35,287 bases of DNA from a virus (IMGVR_UViG_3300025132_000013:1-35287), one strand, 5' to 3'. Shown: positions 1 to 8,011, numbered from the stretch's first letter. The notes: generated from the letters alone by a model not told the origin. A program made the numbers and translations.

Positions 1-99
1 AAAAATTCCTCTGCTAGGATTATCTCCAGCAACTTGTAATTTATAGCCGCCTGATGAAGAAATACCCATTAAAACGTCACCTGAAGAATCAATACGCAT
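1..99. repeat. Left copy of 99-base terminal duplication
   Basis: Bases 1-99 are identical to 35189-35287 by eye. The repeat lies inside the tail-fibre gene and keeps its codon phase. It is most simply the overlap of a circular contig; 99 is a common assembler word length. The unique circular map would be 35,188 bp. Confidence 0.93.
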
Positions 100-1395
100 T
101 CTTTCTGTTCCGCCACTTTCCCAAGCATAGGCTTGACCTGAAGTAGTTTGTTGATAGTTAACACCATTAGTGATGCCTAAAGACCAATCTTTGCTATTGT
201 TAGTTTGTGATATATTAATTTCAGCGTTAGCTGCACCCTGAATTTCTAATGTTTTACTAAAACCAAAGGCACTAGAAGGACTACCAGTTCCAATTCCAAC
301 ATTGCCTGTTTCATCAATTTTAAATTTAGGACTGCTACCATCTGCTTTTCGTAAATCAACTTCTAACTCGCCAGAGCCATGCTCATATATCAAAAACCCA
401 TTAGACCCATCAGAATGTTTTATCCAAAGAGGATAAGTAGATGTTCCTTGAGATTGTATAGTTACCCGACCACTAGGACTACTCGTTCCAATTCCAACAT
501 TGCCTGAAGAATCAATACGCATGGCTTCTGTACTACCTATTGTAAACCTATGAGCTGAAGCTGTATTTAATCTTAGTATGTTATCGCTGTGTGTATAAAT
601 AATAGAACCAGCAGCAGTAGAGACTGCATCACCAAACCTAAGTTGTGTTTGTGTGGCTGAGAAAAATTGTATACCTGTATCAGTAGCATGTTCTAAAGTT
701 AAAGATGTATTACCATTTGATGCTGAACGACCTGATAAAGCACTTTCTTGTATATTAACTTTGTTGTCTGGACTACTCGTTCCAATTCCAACATTGCCAA
801 CAGTTGCACCAAAACTCATAATAGTTTGTGCAGCATTACCTGCTCTATTGTATTTAAAATCTACCCTGCCATTTTCACCATCATTAATTAAATCAAATAC
901 TTGTAATTGATTAGAGCCATTTGCACCTCTCATTTTAAGTGTGCTTTTTAAATCGGCAGATGTCGTAGCCTTGCCTATACAAATATCTCCATCTACTTGT
1001 AGTTTATTAGCTTGATTCGTTAATCCAATTCCAACTTGCTCACTACTATCAATAGTTATAGCTGTAGATGTAGCATTATCATCAATACCTGTTGAAGTAA
1101 AACCTGTAAGAGTACCAACGCTTGTAATATTAGGTTGAGCTGCTGTAGCTAGTGTACCTGTAATAGATGTGCTTGCTGATAAAGTCGTAAATGATCCAGC
1201 TGCTGCTGTAGTACCACCAATGACAGAGCTATCTATAACTGCTCCGTCTAAGTTCATAGCTACTGAAGTACCAGTAGAGCTAAATAAACCGTCTACTGTA
1301 TCAAGATCATTGTTTATCTTTGTACCCCAGGTATCAGTAGATGCGCCTACTTCTGGTTTAGTTAAATTTAAATTCGTTGTAAATGTATCTGCCAT
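1..1395 (-). CDS. Tail fibre, N-terminal part (continues across the circular join)
   Basis: This is the N-terminal 465 residues of a tail fibre; the frame is open to base 1. Because 1-99 equals 35189-35287 in the same codon phase, the protein continues into the segment at 34385-35287 and totals about 732 residues. The ATG at 1393-1395 opens a segment ([17 protein letters not shown], then [18 protein letters not shown]) that I recognise from many marine phage tail fibres. It is followed by a [13 protein letters not shown]-type stretch and then repeated VGIGTSSP and MRIDSSG units, typical of beta-helical or beta-stranded fibres. The beginning is probably the virion-attachment end and the far end the receptor-binding tip. 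It lies 13 bases downstream of the repeat-protein gene. Host receptor is unknown. Confidence 0.85.
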   Translation of the reverse strand, partial: MADTFTTNLNLTKPEVGASTDTWGTKINNDLDTVDGLFSSTGTSVAMNLDGAVIDSSVIGGTTAAAGSFTTLSASTSITGTLATAAQPNITSVGTLTGFTSTGIDDNATSTAITIDSSEQVGIGLTNQANKLQVDGDICIGKATTSADLKSTLKMRGANGSNQLQVFDLINDGENGRVDFKYNRAGNAAQTIMSFGATVGNVGIGTSSPDNKVNIQESALSGRSASNGNTSLTLEHATDTGIQFFSATQTQLRFGDAVSTAAGSIIYTHSDNILRLNTASAHRFTIGSTEAMRIDSSGNVGIGTSSPSGRVTIQSQGTSTYPLWIKHSDGSNGFLIYEHGSGELEVDLRKADGSSPKFKIDETGNVGIGTGSPSSAFGFSKTLEIQGAANAEINISQTNNSKDWSLGITNGVNYQQTTSGQAYAWESGGTERMRIDSSGDVLMGISSSGGYKLQVAGDNPSRGIF

Positions 1396-1408
1396 AAAAT
1401 TTTATCCT

Positions 1409-2074
1409 TTAAGCTGCGTCTTGTTCGCCTAATGTTGTCCATGATGTATCTGGGTTTGCTTGGTCGGTCCATGTTTCATCTGCCACTATCTGATCGGTCC
1501 AAGTCTCACCAAGAACAATTATATCTTCCCATTTTAGACCACCAACTGCATTAAATCCACTTGTTTGTGCAATTACAGATGCACCTGTTAATACAATGCC
1601 ACCTAGTGCATCAAATCCGCTAGTTTCTGCAAATGTTCCTTCACCAACTACAGTAAATCTACCTGTAGCTGTCATACCTGATACTGCTGGACCTATAACC
1701 ACACCACGGTCTATTTGATGACCTGTGGCTGTCATACCAGAACTTGCAGATATAGTTGCAGATCCTAGGTCTATTTGTATACCAACAGCTGTAAATCCAG
1801 ATGTTCCTGCTATAGTTGCAACACCCCTATCAATTTGAGTACCAGATGCTGTAACGCTAGATACTGCACTAATAACCGCTTGTCCGCGATCTATTTGTCT
1901 ACCTGTTGCTGTTGCAGAAGAAACTGCTGATATAGTTGATGCACCAGTAATAACAAATCTACCATCTGCTGTTGCAGATGATGTTTGTGCTATTGTGGAT
2001 GCGCCAAAATGATATACAGGAGTTCCGTAATTGGACTTTCCGTATGTGTATAAGCCATAGCCTACTGAGGCCAT
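1409..2074 (-). CDS. Repeat-containing tail-region protein (8 x 20 residues)
   Basis: This 221-residue protein is built largely of eight consecutive 20-residue repeats (residues 24-183). Each begins with Gly and follows the pattern G-x-A-x-I-x-x-x-S-x-x-T-A-x-G-x-x-I-D-R. The C-terminus carries three shorter W-T-D-Q/W-T-T units about ten residues apart (ETWTDQ, ETWTDQ, DTSWTT). There is no signal peptide or membrane segment. A regular small-residue-rich 20-mer suggests a beta-solenoid or fibrous structure. The gene lies between a small virion-type protein and the tail fibre in the late unit, so a fibre accessory or tail-tip role is plausible. I do not recognise a named family and infer the role from position only. 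Confidence 0.8.
   Translation of the reverse strand: MASVGYGLYTYGKSNYGTPVYHFGASTIAQTSSATADGRFVITGASTISAVSSATATGRQIDRGQAVISAVSSVTASGTQIDRGVATIAGTSGFTAVGIQIDLGSATISASSGMTATGHQIDRGVVIGPAVSGMTATGRFTVVGEGTFAETSGFDALGGIVLTGASVIAQTSGFNAVGGLKWEDIIVLGETWTDQIVADETWTDQANPDTSWTTLGEQDAA
1526..2005 (-). repeat. Eight tandem 60-base coding repeats
   Basis: Eight in-frame units of 60 bases encode the 20-residue repeats of the gene at 1409-2074. Units three, four and six from the start of the gene are recognisably related but diverged, so the array is old rather than a fresh duplication. The third to fifth units are the closest to a common pattern (I/G-Q-I-D-R ending). Confidence 0.85.
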
Positions 2075-2078
2075 GGTA

Positions 2079-2471
2079 TTAAGCTAATGTTATATCTAAA
2101 TCGCCAGCGTCAAATCTAAATACATCGCCTGAACTTACAGTTTTAGAAGCTGTCAAGTTTGCATAAGCCATTAGATTACCGCTTGATGAAGCATCAAATA
2201 TACCTACTGCAACCACAGTTCCATAGTCTGCTGTAGCTGTTGGATATTCAACCGCAGCTGTATTGGTTGCTGTGGTGGGGTCTGTACCAGATACTGTAAA
2301 TGCAGCTGATTGTCTTGCGTAAGCTCCGCCTGATACTTCAGTACCACCACCTGTATCTGTAGGTGCTACAGTATATAAAGCAACATATAATGTTCCTGGT
2401 GCTGTATAAGCATTGCCACCAAATACATGGTCTAATACTTTATCTTCTAAGTAATCACTAAATCCAGCCAT
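2079..2471 (-). CDS. Conserved small virion protein (tail-fibre adaptor-like)
   Basis: This 130-residue protein starts MAGFSDYLEDKVLDHVFGG. It has a TLYVALYT segment, a GGGTEVSGGAYAR segment, an FDASSSGNLM segment and an ending rich in short beta strands. I recognise this architecture from many phage genomes, where it lies among tail genes and is usually annotated as a tail-fibre or unknown virion protein. There are no enzymatic motifs. It lies eight bases upstream of the gene for the adaptor-like protein's stop and four bases before the repeat-protein gene, fitting the tail module. The family match is from memory; the precise structural role is inferred. Confidence 0.75.
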   Translation of the reverse strand: MAGFSDYLEDKVLDHVFGGNAYTAPGTLYVALYTVAPTDTGGGTEVSGGAYARQSAAFTVSGTDPTTATNTAAVEYPTATADYGTVVAVGIFDASSSGNLMAYANLTASKTVSSGDVFRFDAGDLDITLA

Positions 2472-2479
2472 ATTGTCTC

Positions 2480-3130
2480 CTAATTATTATTCCAATAATA
2501 AATGTTTTTACCAGACTTGCCATAAGTTCTTCTTCTTTGCATTAGAGAGCCTTTGCCAAATTCTGCCTTCTCTTGTTCCATTCTCATCTCTTCTAATGCT
2601 TTTTCAAATTGTGCTGTAAATAACGGCACTCTTTCATCTTCCATTAGATAGATAGAAGCGTGTTTTAAAGCACCATATAAGTAAGCATCTGGATATCCTG
2701 TGGATATAAAGTTCGTTGTATTAGAACTGCTTAAAGCATCTATAGTGCCATAGTATGTTAATTGTAGCGTATAACTTGCATCAGGGGTAGGTGCTAACTC
2801 TAATGAATTATCTACAATCGCATAATAAATTGGTTGACCAGTAACATTGTTATTGGCTTTTCTATATACATCTAGTGATTCTAAAGACTGTTGAAATAAT
2901 GGTCTAAAATCATTTGATGTTATTTCTACATTAATAGCTTCTAACCAATCAGTTGGCAAGCTCATGTATTGAGCGTCTGCTGTAGCAGTTGCACGCTTTA
3001 CCATGTCTTTATTTCTTAATCTTCTGTTAAATTCTGATTCTGTTGCATCTATAAAAAAGTCTAACTGGTCTGTTAAATCTGACCTGTTTAAGAAATTTGC
3101 AATATTAGTTTTTAATTCATCGTATGTCAT
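2480..3130 (-). CDS. Head-tail adaptor (connector) protein
   Basis: This 216-residue, mainly helical protein opens with MTYDELKTNIANFLNRSDL and has FIDATESEFNRRLRNKDM, then a strand-rich middle (SLPTDWLEAINVEI) and a LQLTYYG motif. This fits the SU10/P22 gp4-type adaptor that binds below the portal and receives the tail. Its ATG overlaps the stop of the preceding 96-residue gene by four bases (ATGA), implying translational coupling. The C-terminus is basic and ends in a YYWNNN tail. Order after capsid and before tail proteins fits the role. I assign it by overall pattern, not by a catalytic motif. Confidence 0.75.
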   Translation of the reverse strand: MTYDELKTNIANFLNRSDLTDQLDFFIDATESEFNRRLRNKDMVKRATATADAQYMSLPTDWLEAINVEITSNDFRPLFQQSLESLDVYRKANNNVTGQPIYYAIVDNSLELAPTPDASYTLQLTYYGTIDALSSSNTTNFISTGYPDAYLYGALKHASIYLMEDERVPLFTAQFEKALEEMRMEQEKAEFGKGSLMQRRRTYGKSGKNIYYWNNN

Positions 3131-3417
3131 ACTTTACCTTTCCATGTTCTAAATGGTTTGTTATCTGAATGGTTTAGCCATTTCTTCCATTGCGCAGAAT
3201 CTTGCGCCCATCCTTCTCGGACTGCTCTTTGATATACTACCATTGGTATTTCTGCTACATGGCGTAAATCTTTACCAGGTGTATATTCAGATAGATTTTT
3301 TACATAGTCTAAAGTTGGCTGTATGTTCTGTTTTGTGTGATACACAACTTTCTCATCTTCTGTTGCGAATACAGACTTAAAGCCTTTCTTATGATCTATT
3401 AATGTTGTCTTTGCCAT
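3127..3417 (-). CDS. Small conserved late protein, unknown function
   Basis: This 96-residue protein is rich in Lys and Trp (GWAQDSAQWKKWLNHSDN, ending RTWKGKV). It has no signal peptide, membrane segment or motif I can name. It is the first gene after the capsid terminator and is coupled by an ATGA overlap to the adaptor gene. A TAAAAT box preceded by TG lies only six bases upstream of its ATG, and no Shine-Dalgarno sequence is visible between them, so this gene may be translated from a nearly leaderless message. Its position between capsid and adaptor suggests a minor head or completion protein, but that is only inference. Confidence 0.7.
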   Translation of the reverse strand: MAKTTLIDHKKGFKSVFATEDEKVVYHTKQNIQPTLDYVKNLSEYTPGKDLRHVAEIPMVVYQRAVREGWAQDSAQWKKWLNHSDNKPFRTWKGKV

Positions 3418-3433
3418 GTGTAGATTTTAGCAC

Positions 3434-3462
3434 AAAAAAAAGGGATGCCGAAACATCCCTTT
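3434..3462 (-). terminator. Rho-independent terminator after the capsid gene
   Basis: Read leftward, AAGGGATG, a short TTTCGG-containing loop and CATCCCTT form a stem of about nine pairs, followed directly by a run of U. It begins about 18 bases after the capsid stop. The tetraloop-like TTCG and U-run are textbook features. It would limit read-through from the highly expressed capsid gene into tail genes. Confidence 0.88.
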
Positions 3463-3479
3463 AAGCTAATTGACTAAAC

Positions 3480-4415
3480 TTATGATTCGTTTAAGTCAGC
3501 AACGATTCCGTGTGCAGCTTCGTTAGATACTTCTAAACCATACTCACATACAATCATTTTTGTCTCAGCATCGCCTATTGTAGCAATATCAACAGTTTTA
3601 AAGTCTCTTAAGAAAGATACTTTAGCAAACTCTGGATCTACTAATAGTAATGATGCTTCTCTTGATCTGTTTGATGGAACAATTTTTAGTTCACCAAAGT
3701 CAGATGAGTAAACAGATACTGAAGCTTCTACAGTATTTGCATCAATCATTTGTCTAGCTTGAGTTCTACCAGTGAAAGTAGAGATAACTTGTTTGTTATG
3801 TGGTCCACAAATAGCCATTGAAGGCTCGGCACCGTTACCAAACATAGTTTGCAAAACACCTTTTAAAAGGTCTTCTGTTAAGTCTCTGTCTGTTCCATCA
3901 ACTGGAGCAGCTCCGCCACCAGCACCTGAACCACCAGAACCTCTGGATACGTTAGATGTTAGCCATGATTCAAAACCACCAGTTACCCTAGCTGTTGTAG
4001 CGTCACCAGTTGTTTTAGCACCGTTTTGACATAAAGCTTCTTCCATGTCTCTTTTCAATGCTTTAGCCATAATAGCTAATTGATGAGCCATTTCTGATCT
4101 TTTGCCAGCTGGGTCTGAAGCGTCTTGAGAGCCAGTTACAGTTGCATCTCTTTTTGAGATCATTGCAACGTTACTTACTCTAGTTGTCGCTGTAGAAGTA
4201 GATCTTGATAATTCAAAACCTTCTAACTGTCCAGCAGCACTTGGAGTAGGTAAGACTTCTGTCTGCCAATCAAACACTACGTTTTTAATATTTCTTTTTC
4301 CGATTGATGACATAAACGGAGTTTGCATTGGAGAGATGTTGTAAATAATATTACTTAAATCTTCTCTGTCAGCTGTTGCCGAATATGTGTCAAATGCGTT
4401 AGTTACCTTTGCCAT
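3480..4415 (-). CDS. Major capsid protein (SU10/DUF5309-type)
   Basis: This 311-residue protein fits the HK97-fold major capsid family seen in SU10-like and many marine podoviruses. Signs are an N-terminus reading MAKVTNAFDTYSATADREDLSNIIYNISP, a TPFMSSIGK motif, a conserved central SKRDATVTGSQ stretch and a C-terminal EYGLEVSNEAAHGIVADL. A Gly/Ser-rich loop (about residues 158-170, GSGGSGAGGGAAP) is a probable surface insertion. It lies directly downstream of the acidic scaffold gene and upstream of a strong terminator, the standard arrangement for a highly expressed coat gene. An A/T-rich leader separates it from the scaffold by 20 bases. Confidence 0.92.
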   Translation of the reverse strand: MAKVTNAFDTYSATADREDLSNIIYNISPMQTPFMSSIGKRNIKNVVFDWQTEVLPTPSAAGQLEGFELSRSTSTATTRVSNVAMISKRDATVTGSQDASDPAGKRSEMAHQLAIMAKALKRDMEEALCQNGAKTTGDATTARVTGGFESWLTSNVSRGSGGSGAGGGAAPVDGTDRDLTEDLLKGVLQTMFGNGAEPSMAICGPHNKQVISTFTGRTQARQMIDANTVEASVSVYSSDFGELKIVPSNRSREASLLLVDPEFAKVSFLRDFKTVDIATIGDAETKMIVCEYGLEVSNEAAHGIVADLNES

Positions 4416-4435
4416 TTTTATATTCCTTTATAAAA

Positions 4436-5446
4436 TTAAATTAATTGTTCAAAAACTTTAGCTGCGTCTTGGACTCTTCCAGACTTAGCTAACCTTTGTT
4501 TTGCTTTCTTCACAGGCGCTGCCGATTTAGGTCGGTTAGTAGTTCCAGGTCTAGCCACTCTTGCTGGTGCTTTTTGTGTTGGTTTTTTCTTTGTGGCTTC
4601 AACTGTTTTAGAGTTTAACCAAGCATTTCTTAAACCAAGCAAAGCACGATAATCATAAACCTGTTGTATCTCTTCAGGTGTATAACCTAAAGTATTTACA
4701 GCATATTCACTAATAGCAGCTTTTTCTTTTGACGCAACCTCTTGGTTTTGCCATTCAGGGATTATTTCAAGAAGCTTTTGATTACCGTATTCAACAAATT
4801 GTTGAATTTGTGTTTGCTGTTTAACCAAAGCCTCTTGTTGAAGCCTTTGTTGTTCAGCACTTACAGCACTAAGCTTTTCTTTCTTTTCATCCCAAAGCTG
4901 TTTTTCGCGAACATACCCAACAGGATCATCTTCGTACAAAGTGTTCCAGTCTGGTTCGTTAGCCAGTTCGCCCTTTAATTGGGCTTCCATCTTCGGTAAC
5001 AACTGCGAATAAATCGCATCTCTTTGCGCTAACTCTGCTTGCTGCTGCTCAATAGTTTTACGCTGTTGAGAGAGTTCTTGTGTTTTACGCGTATAATCTT
5101 GCTGACGAGAATATCCGTTGACGAGTTCCTCTTGCGTCACCTCAACTTCTTGACCATCTACTTTTACTGTAAATGTCTGAGGTTGCAAGGCTTCCTCTTC
5201 AACATCGGTTTGTTCTTCATCCAGTTCTTCGTCCTCATCATCAAACTCTTCGTCATCTTCTACATCTTCTTCAAGATCTTCAGATACTTCAGGTTCTTCT
5301 TCAAGGACTTCTTCTTGTGTTACTTCTTCTGTTTCTGTGACTGCATCTTCAACCTTATCCTCTTCAGGGGTTAAGAAACTTTCAAACATCGAAGTAGTAA
5401 CTTCCTTATCAGTTTGTAAAGCAGTCGGTTTATCCGTTATTGCCAT
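4436..5446 (-). CDS. Capsid scaffolding protein
   Basis: This 336-residue protein has an extremely acidic N-terminal third (long Glu/Asp runs, about residues 24-87). Next comes a short KVDGQEVEVTQEELVNGYSR segment that is characteristic of phage scaffolds, then a Gln/Glu-rich coiled coil. The tail is basic (KKKPTQKAPARVARPG and further Lys/Arg). An acidic, coiled body with a basic capsid-binding tail is the usual scaffold design, and the gene directly precedes the capsid gene. It should guide procapsid assembly and then leave or be degraded; no protease gene is recognised nearby. Its ribosome-binding site sits in a potential hairpin (5450-5478). Confidence 0.88.
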   Translation of the reverse strand: MAITDKPTALQTDKEVTTSMFESFLTPEEDKVEDAVTETEEVTQEEVLEEEPEVSEDLEEDVEDDEEFDDEDEELDEEQTDVEEEALQPQTFTVKVDGQEVEVTQEELVNGYSRQQDYTRKTQELSQQRKTIEQQQAELAQRDAIYSQLLPKMEAQLKGELANEPDWNTLYEDDPVGYVREKQLWDEKKEKLSAVSAEQQRLQQEALVKQQTQIQQFVEYGNQKLLEIIPEWQNQEVASKEKAAISEYAVNTLGYTPEEIQQVYDYRALLGLRNAWLNSKTVEATKKKPTQKAPARVARPGTTNRPKSAAPVKKAKQRLAKSGRVQDAAKVFEQLI

Positions 5447-5449
5447 AAT

Positions 5450-5478
5450 AAATACTCCTTATGTATTTAAGAGTATTT
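5450..5478 (-). promoter_or_regulatory. Inverted repeat covering the scaffold Shine-Dalgarno
   Basis: On the leftward message, AAATACTC and GAGTATTT form a perfect eight-pair inverted repeat with a 13-base loop. The AAGGAG ribosome-binding sequence of the scaffold gene overlaps the second arm. If it folds, translation could be reduced, which would help set the scaffold-to-capsid ratio. A TAAAAT box (complement of 5475-5480) lies at the same place. Confidence 0.5.
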
Positions 5479-5507
5479 TAGCTTAATAATGTGTAAAAAG
5501 GGAAGGT

Positions 5508-5774
5508 TTAACCAATATTTCTAATTTTGTTTATATTAGCTTTTGTAAGTTTGCCTTTTTCAGCAATGATACGCAGATGTCTCTCAACCTCTGGTAATAG
5601 TAATAATGATCTGTGGATATCTTCTCTAGCATTAACATCATCTATCTCTCTTGAGTTTAACCAATGAGTAATGTATTCGTTTTTAAGGTTTTCTATTGCT
5701 TCTTTAAAAACTTCTGAGGTTAATATTTGTTCTGCTTGTGCAGCTTTAACTACTTCTTCGTGTGATACTGACAT
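5508..5774 (-). CDS. Small conserved head-region protein
   Basis: This 88-residue helical protein (MSVSHEEVVKAAQAEQIL, then EVFKEAIENLKNEYITHW) contains alternating acidic and basic residues. I have seen similar short genes beside scaffold or terminase genes of marine phages, where they have no known function. Its ATG overlaps the stop of the preceding proline-rich gene by one base (TAATG), so it is probably co-translated with it. It has no membrane segment or nucleotide-binding motif. A head-assembly role is inferred from position. Confidence 0.72.
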   Translation of the reverse strand: MSVSHEEVVKAAQAEQILTSEVFKEAIENLKNEYITHWLNSREIDDVNAREDIHRSLLLLPEVERHLRIIAEKGKLTKANINKIRNIG

Positions 5775-6952
5775 TAAAATAATCCCATAGGCAATTGTTG
5801 ATTTACAGAAAATCTACCGCCAGTTGGTTGTTTAAAACCAGCAAGTTGTTCTTCTAGTTGTGCAAGTCTTGTGTCATAAGCAGATAAATCTGGTTGTTGG
5901 AAAGTTGGCATATCAATACCAGCTATAGCTTTAGATATATCATCTTGTGTTACAAATTTAGAAACATCTGGAACTTGTTGTTGTGGTATAGACATTAATA
6001 TATCTTGCTTTAAAACGCTTGGGTCAAAACTTGGTATATCTTCTAGCCTAGCAAGACCGCTTATATCAGGAATATTAATACTTCCTCTCATATCTTCCAT
6101 AAGTTCTTTTCTTAATGCTTCTTGGTCAAAAGTAGGCATTGTTGGTATATCTTCTAACCTTGCAAAACCAGATAAATCAGGTGCTTGGTATTGTGGTATA
6201 TCTTCTAGTCTAGCTAAACCAGATAAATCAGGCATTTGTGGTATATTAATGCTACCCCTCATATCTTCAATCAACTCTTTTCTCAACGCCTCTTCATCAA
6301 AAATATTGGGTGCTGGTAAATCTTCTTTAGTAATAAACTTTGATAAATCAGGTTGTTCAAAGGTTGGCATACTTTCAGCTATTCGCTCTTGTACTATTTT
6401 GTCTATAGCTTCTTGGTCAAAACCACCACCAAATAATTTACCTATGTTTAGTAAGTTGCTTAAAGGAGGAAAGTCTTGTTTTCTATCTACAGGTATATTT
6501 ACACCACCGATACCTGTTCCTAAGAAATCAACATCATCACCCCTGCGATCTATAGAACGAGGAGGTGGAGGTGGTGCTGGCATGTCTTTTGGTCTGTTTA
6601 ATTGTTCTTGTGTATAACCCATTGGTTGTTCTGGGGAATAGCTTACACCTGGTGCAATAACTTGAGACATTGGCATACCGCCAGCTATAGAACGCGCATA
6701 GTCAAAACCACTTGAATATGTTGGGTCAGACATTGGTATTGTGTAGCTACCAAAATCATCTGGACCTAATTGTGGTCCTTGTTGTTGTTGTCGTATGTCT
6801 GCAATTTGACCAAGAAAAGAACCTTTGCCTCTACCAACATTATTTAAGTTAGCTATATTAGCAGAGCCTAAACCTAAGTTACCGCCTAATAACGAACTGA
6901 TATCGCCTAATGCTGCTATATATTCCCTAGGATCTTCTGATTTTATTGCCAT
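5774..6952 (-). CDS. Repeat-rich virion-region protein with LARLEDIP units
   Basis: This 392-residue protein has a low-complexity, proline- and glutamine-rich N-terminal half. The second half repeats two blocks: F-D-x-E-A-L-R-K-E-L-x-E-D-M-R-G-S-I-N-I-P (twice) and P-D-L-S-G-L/F-A-R-L-E-D-I-P (several times). The blocks look like short amphipathic helices separated by prolines. There is no enzyme motif, signal or membrane segment. It lies between the lysis genes and the head genes and is tightly coupled to its neighbours (one-base gaps or overlaps). It may be a structural or assembly protein of the head or tail; I do not recognise a named family. Confidence 0.7.
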   Translation of the reverse strand: MAIKSEDPREYIAALGDISSLLGGNLGLGSANIANLNNVGRGKGSFLGQIADIRQQQQGPQLGPDDFGSYTIPMSDPTYSSGFDYARSIAGGMPMSQVIAPGVSYSPEQPMGYTQEQLNRPKDMPAPPPPPRSIDRRGDDVDFLGTGIGGVNIPVDRKQDFPPLSNLLNIGKLFGGGFDQEAIDKIVQERIAESMPTFEQPDLSKFITKEDLPAPNIFDEEALRKELIEDMRGSINIPQMPDLSGLARLEDIPQYQAPDLSGFARLEDIPTMPTFDQEALRKELMEDMRGSINIPDISGLARLEDIPSFDPSVLKQDILMSIPQQQVPDVSKFVTQDDISKAIAGIDMPTFQQPDLSAYDTRLAQLEEQLAGFKQPTGGRFSVNQQLPMGLF

Positions 6953-6953
6953 A

Positions 6954-7187
6954 TTAACCTGTTATTAACTTGTCCATTTTTTCGTCTAGTTTGTCTAAAC
7001 GATCTATAACTCTGTCTATGCTGATTGTTAATTCAACCTTAGTTACATAATCTTTTGCAACTTCTTCGCGAGTCTTATTGAGAAGTATATCAACTCTTTT
7101 TAATTCTGTCGCGTTAGTTCTTATGCTGTGGACTATAGGAGCAAAGATTAAAGTAATAATTATATTCCAATACATCATTGGGTCCAT
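6954..7187 (-). CDS. Small membrane-anchored coiled-coil protein, possible lysis accessory
   Basis: This 77-residue protein has an N-terminal hydrophobic segment (about residues 6-20, YWNIIITLIFAPIVHSI) followed by a charged coiled coil (VDRL and RLDKLDEKMDKL). One N-terminal transmembrane helix with a coiled tail is common in small phage membrane proteins, such as inner spanin components or holin-associated proteins. Directly upstream is the M15 peptidase and then the three-helix holin, so it belongs to the lysis cluster by location. There is no overlapping outer-spanin lipoprotein, so a full spanin pair is not shown. Confidence 0.65.
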   Translation of the reverse strand: MDPMMYWNIIITLIFAPIVHSIRTNATELKRVDILLNKTREEVAKDYVTKVELTISIDRVIDRLDKLDEKMDKLITG

Positions 7188-7188
7188 G

Positions 7189-7560
7189 CTAATAACTCCA
7201 AATATGTGGTCTTGGTCGGCCTTGTGAATCTTTAGATATATCTAAGTGTATAAACCTAGCACCACCTTTTTGGTTAACTCCAATACCAGTAAAACCATAA
7301 TCTCTAGCTTTGGATATAATCTCTAATGCTTGCTTGCCTCTAACACCTATATCAGCTGCTAAACCAACAGCGTGTGTGCCTGGTTTTGATTTGTTTATTT
7401 CTACAGGATGTTCAGCACATCTATAACCACTTGTTATTTTAAATGGAAAACCACAATCAGTTCTAAGCGCTTGTAGTTTGTCTATAAGCTCATGCTCTAT
7501 TTTGTTTTCACCACAATGCTTACAAGCAAATTCTTCTAGTTTAAAGTTATCCCAACTCAT
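7189..7560 (-). CDS. Endolysin, zinc D,D-carboxypeptidase/endopeptidase (M15)
   Basis: This 123-residue protein is an M15_3-type peptidase that should cleave peptide cross-links of the cell wall. The core reads ITSGYRCAEHPVEIN, KPGTHAVGLAADIGVRG, then FIHLDI. His63, Asp70 and His105 are the expected zinc ligands, with Asp107 or a nearby acid in the catalytic set. A CxxC pair (CKHCG, residues 13-16) lies near the N-terminus. No signal peptide is seen, so export would depend on the neighbouring holin. Its ATG overlaps the holin stop by four bases, an arrangement typical of a holin-endolysin pair. Confidence 0.9.
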   Translation of the reverse strand: MSWDNFKLEEFACKHCGENKIEHELIDKLQALRTDCGFPFKITSGYRCAEHPVEINKSKPGTHAVGLAADIGVRGKQALEIISKARDYGFTGIGVNQKGGARFIHLDISKDSQGRPRPHIWSY

Positions 7561-7937
7561 CTAGCAACTCCTTTAGTTTTTTCAAATGTTCTAAGTCCGC
7601 CAAGTCCTAACATACCCATTAATACAGTCATTAGCGATCCCATGTCAAAGGATGGTAGTACAAAAGATATTCCAAATGCTGAGAGTGCGAAGATAATAAT
7701 AGGCTGAAGCAAAAAGTGATAAAGCAAAGCAATACCGCAAGTCCAACCCACAAATGGCCGCCAGCCGCTAACAAATATAGACTTATGGCCAGCTTCAATT
7801 TTATTAATTTCCACTTGAGCCATATTTGCTTTATGTAGTTCTGTTTTAAGTTCATGGTTTAGTTTTGCCTGTAAGTCCTTGTCAGGTACTAGCTTACTAA
7901 CTATGTCGCTTACTGGACCTATTAGCTTGTCAATCAT
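7557..7937 (-). CDS. Holin of the three-transmembrane (GTA-type) family
   Basis: This 126-residue protein has a charged amphipathic N-terminus (about 1-50) and then hydrophobic segments around residues 62-84 (a GWRPFVGWTCGIALLYHFLL-type segment) and 96-114 (GSLMTVLMGMLGLGGL). The SGWRPFVGW motif and ending LGGLRTFEK are hallmarks of the holin family found with gene-transfer-agent and phage endolysins. It should form lesions in the inner membrane that let the M15 enzyme reach the wall. Its ATG overlaps the stop of a 25-residue gene by four bases and its stop overlaps the endolysin start, making a three-gene coupled lysis cassette. Confidence 0.88.
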   Translation of the reverse strand: MIDKLIGPVSDIVSKLVPDKDLQAKLNHELKTELHKANMAQVEINKIEAGHKSIFVSGWRPFVGWTCGIALLYHFLLQPIIIFALSAFGISFVLPSFDMGSLMTVLMGMLGLGGLRTFEKTKGVAR

Positions 7938-8011
7938 TTTTTATTTTTTTTGGTTTTCTTTTTAGGTGGTCTACCTACTTTACTTCCGTATGTTCCTTTT
8001 CCTTTTGGCAT
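7934..8011 (-). CDS. Tiny basic protein (25 residues) coupled to the holin
   Basis: This 25-residue gene reads MPKGKGTYGSKVGRPP then a Lys-rich tail. It has a ribosome-binding sequence (GAGGAAAC) seven bases upstream of its ATG, and its TGA overlaps the holin ATG by four bases, so it is almost certainly translated. The first 38 bases of the pair lie inside the last codons of the cyclase gene, in another frame. I recognise the MPKGKGTYGSKVGRPP opening from other marine phages, where it is of unknown function. The GRP core with flanking Lys resembles a minimal AT-hook. Confidence 0.75.
   Translation of the reverse strand: MPKGKGTYGSKVGRPPKKKTKKNKK

Noticed and set aside
1-99. Genuine T7-like direct terminal repeats
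   Set aside because: Repeat is inside a gene and keeps its frame; circular closure explains it better.
1526-2005. Tandem repeats as CRISPR array
   Set aside because: Units are in-frame, directly adjacent, have no spacers and encode a regular protein repeat.
5039-5374. Plus-strand frame opposite the scaffold gene, rich in Phe and Leu
   Set aside because: It is the antisense of the Glu/Asp run of the scaffold; composition is explained by that.
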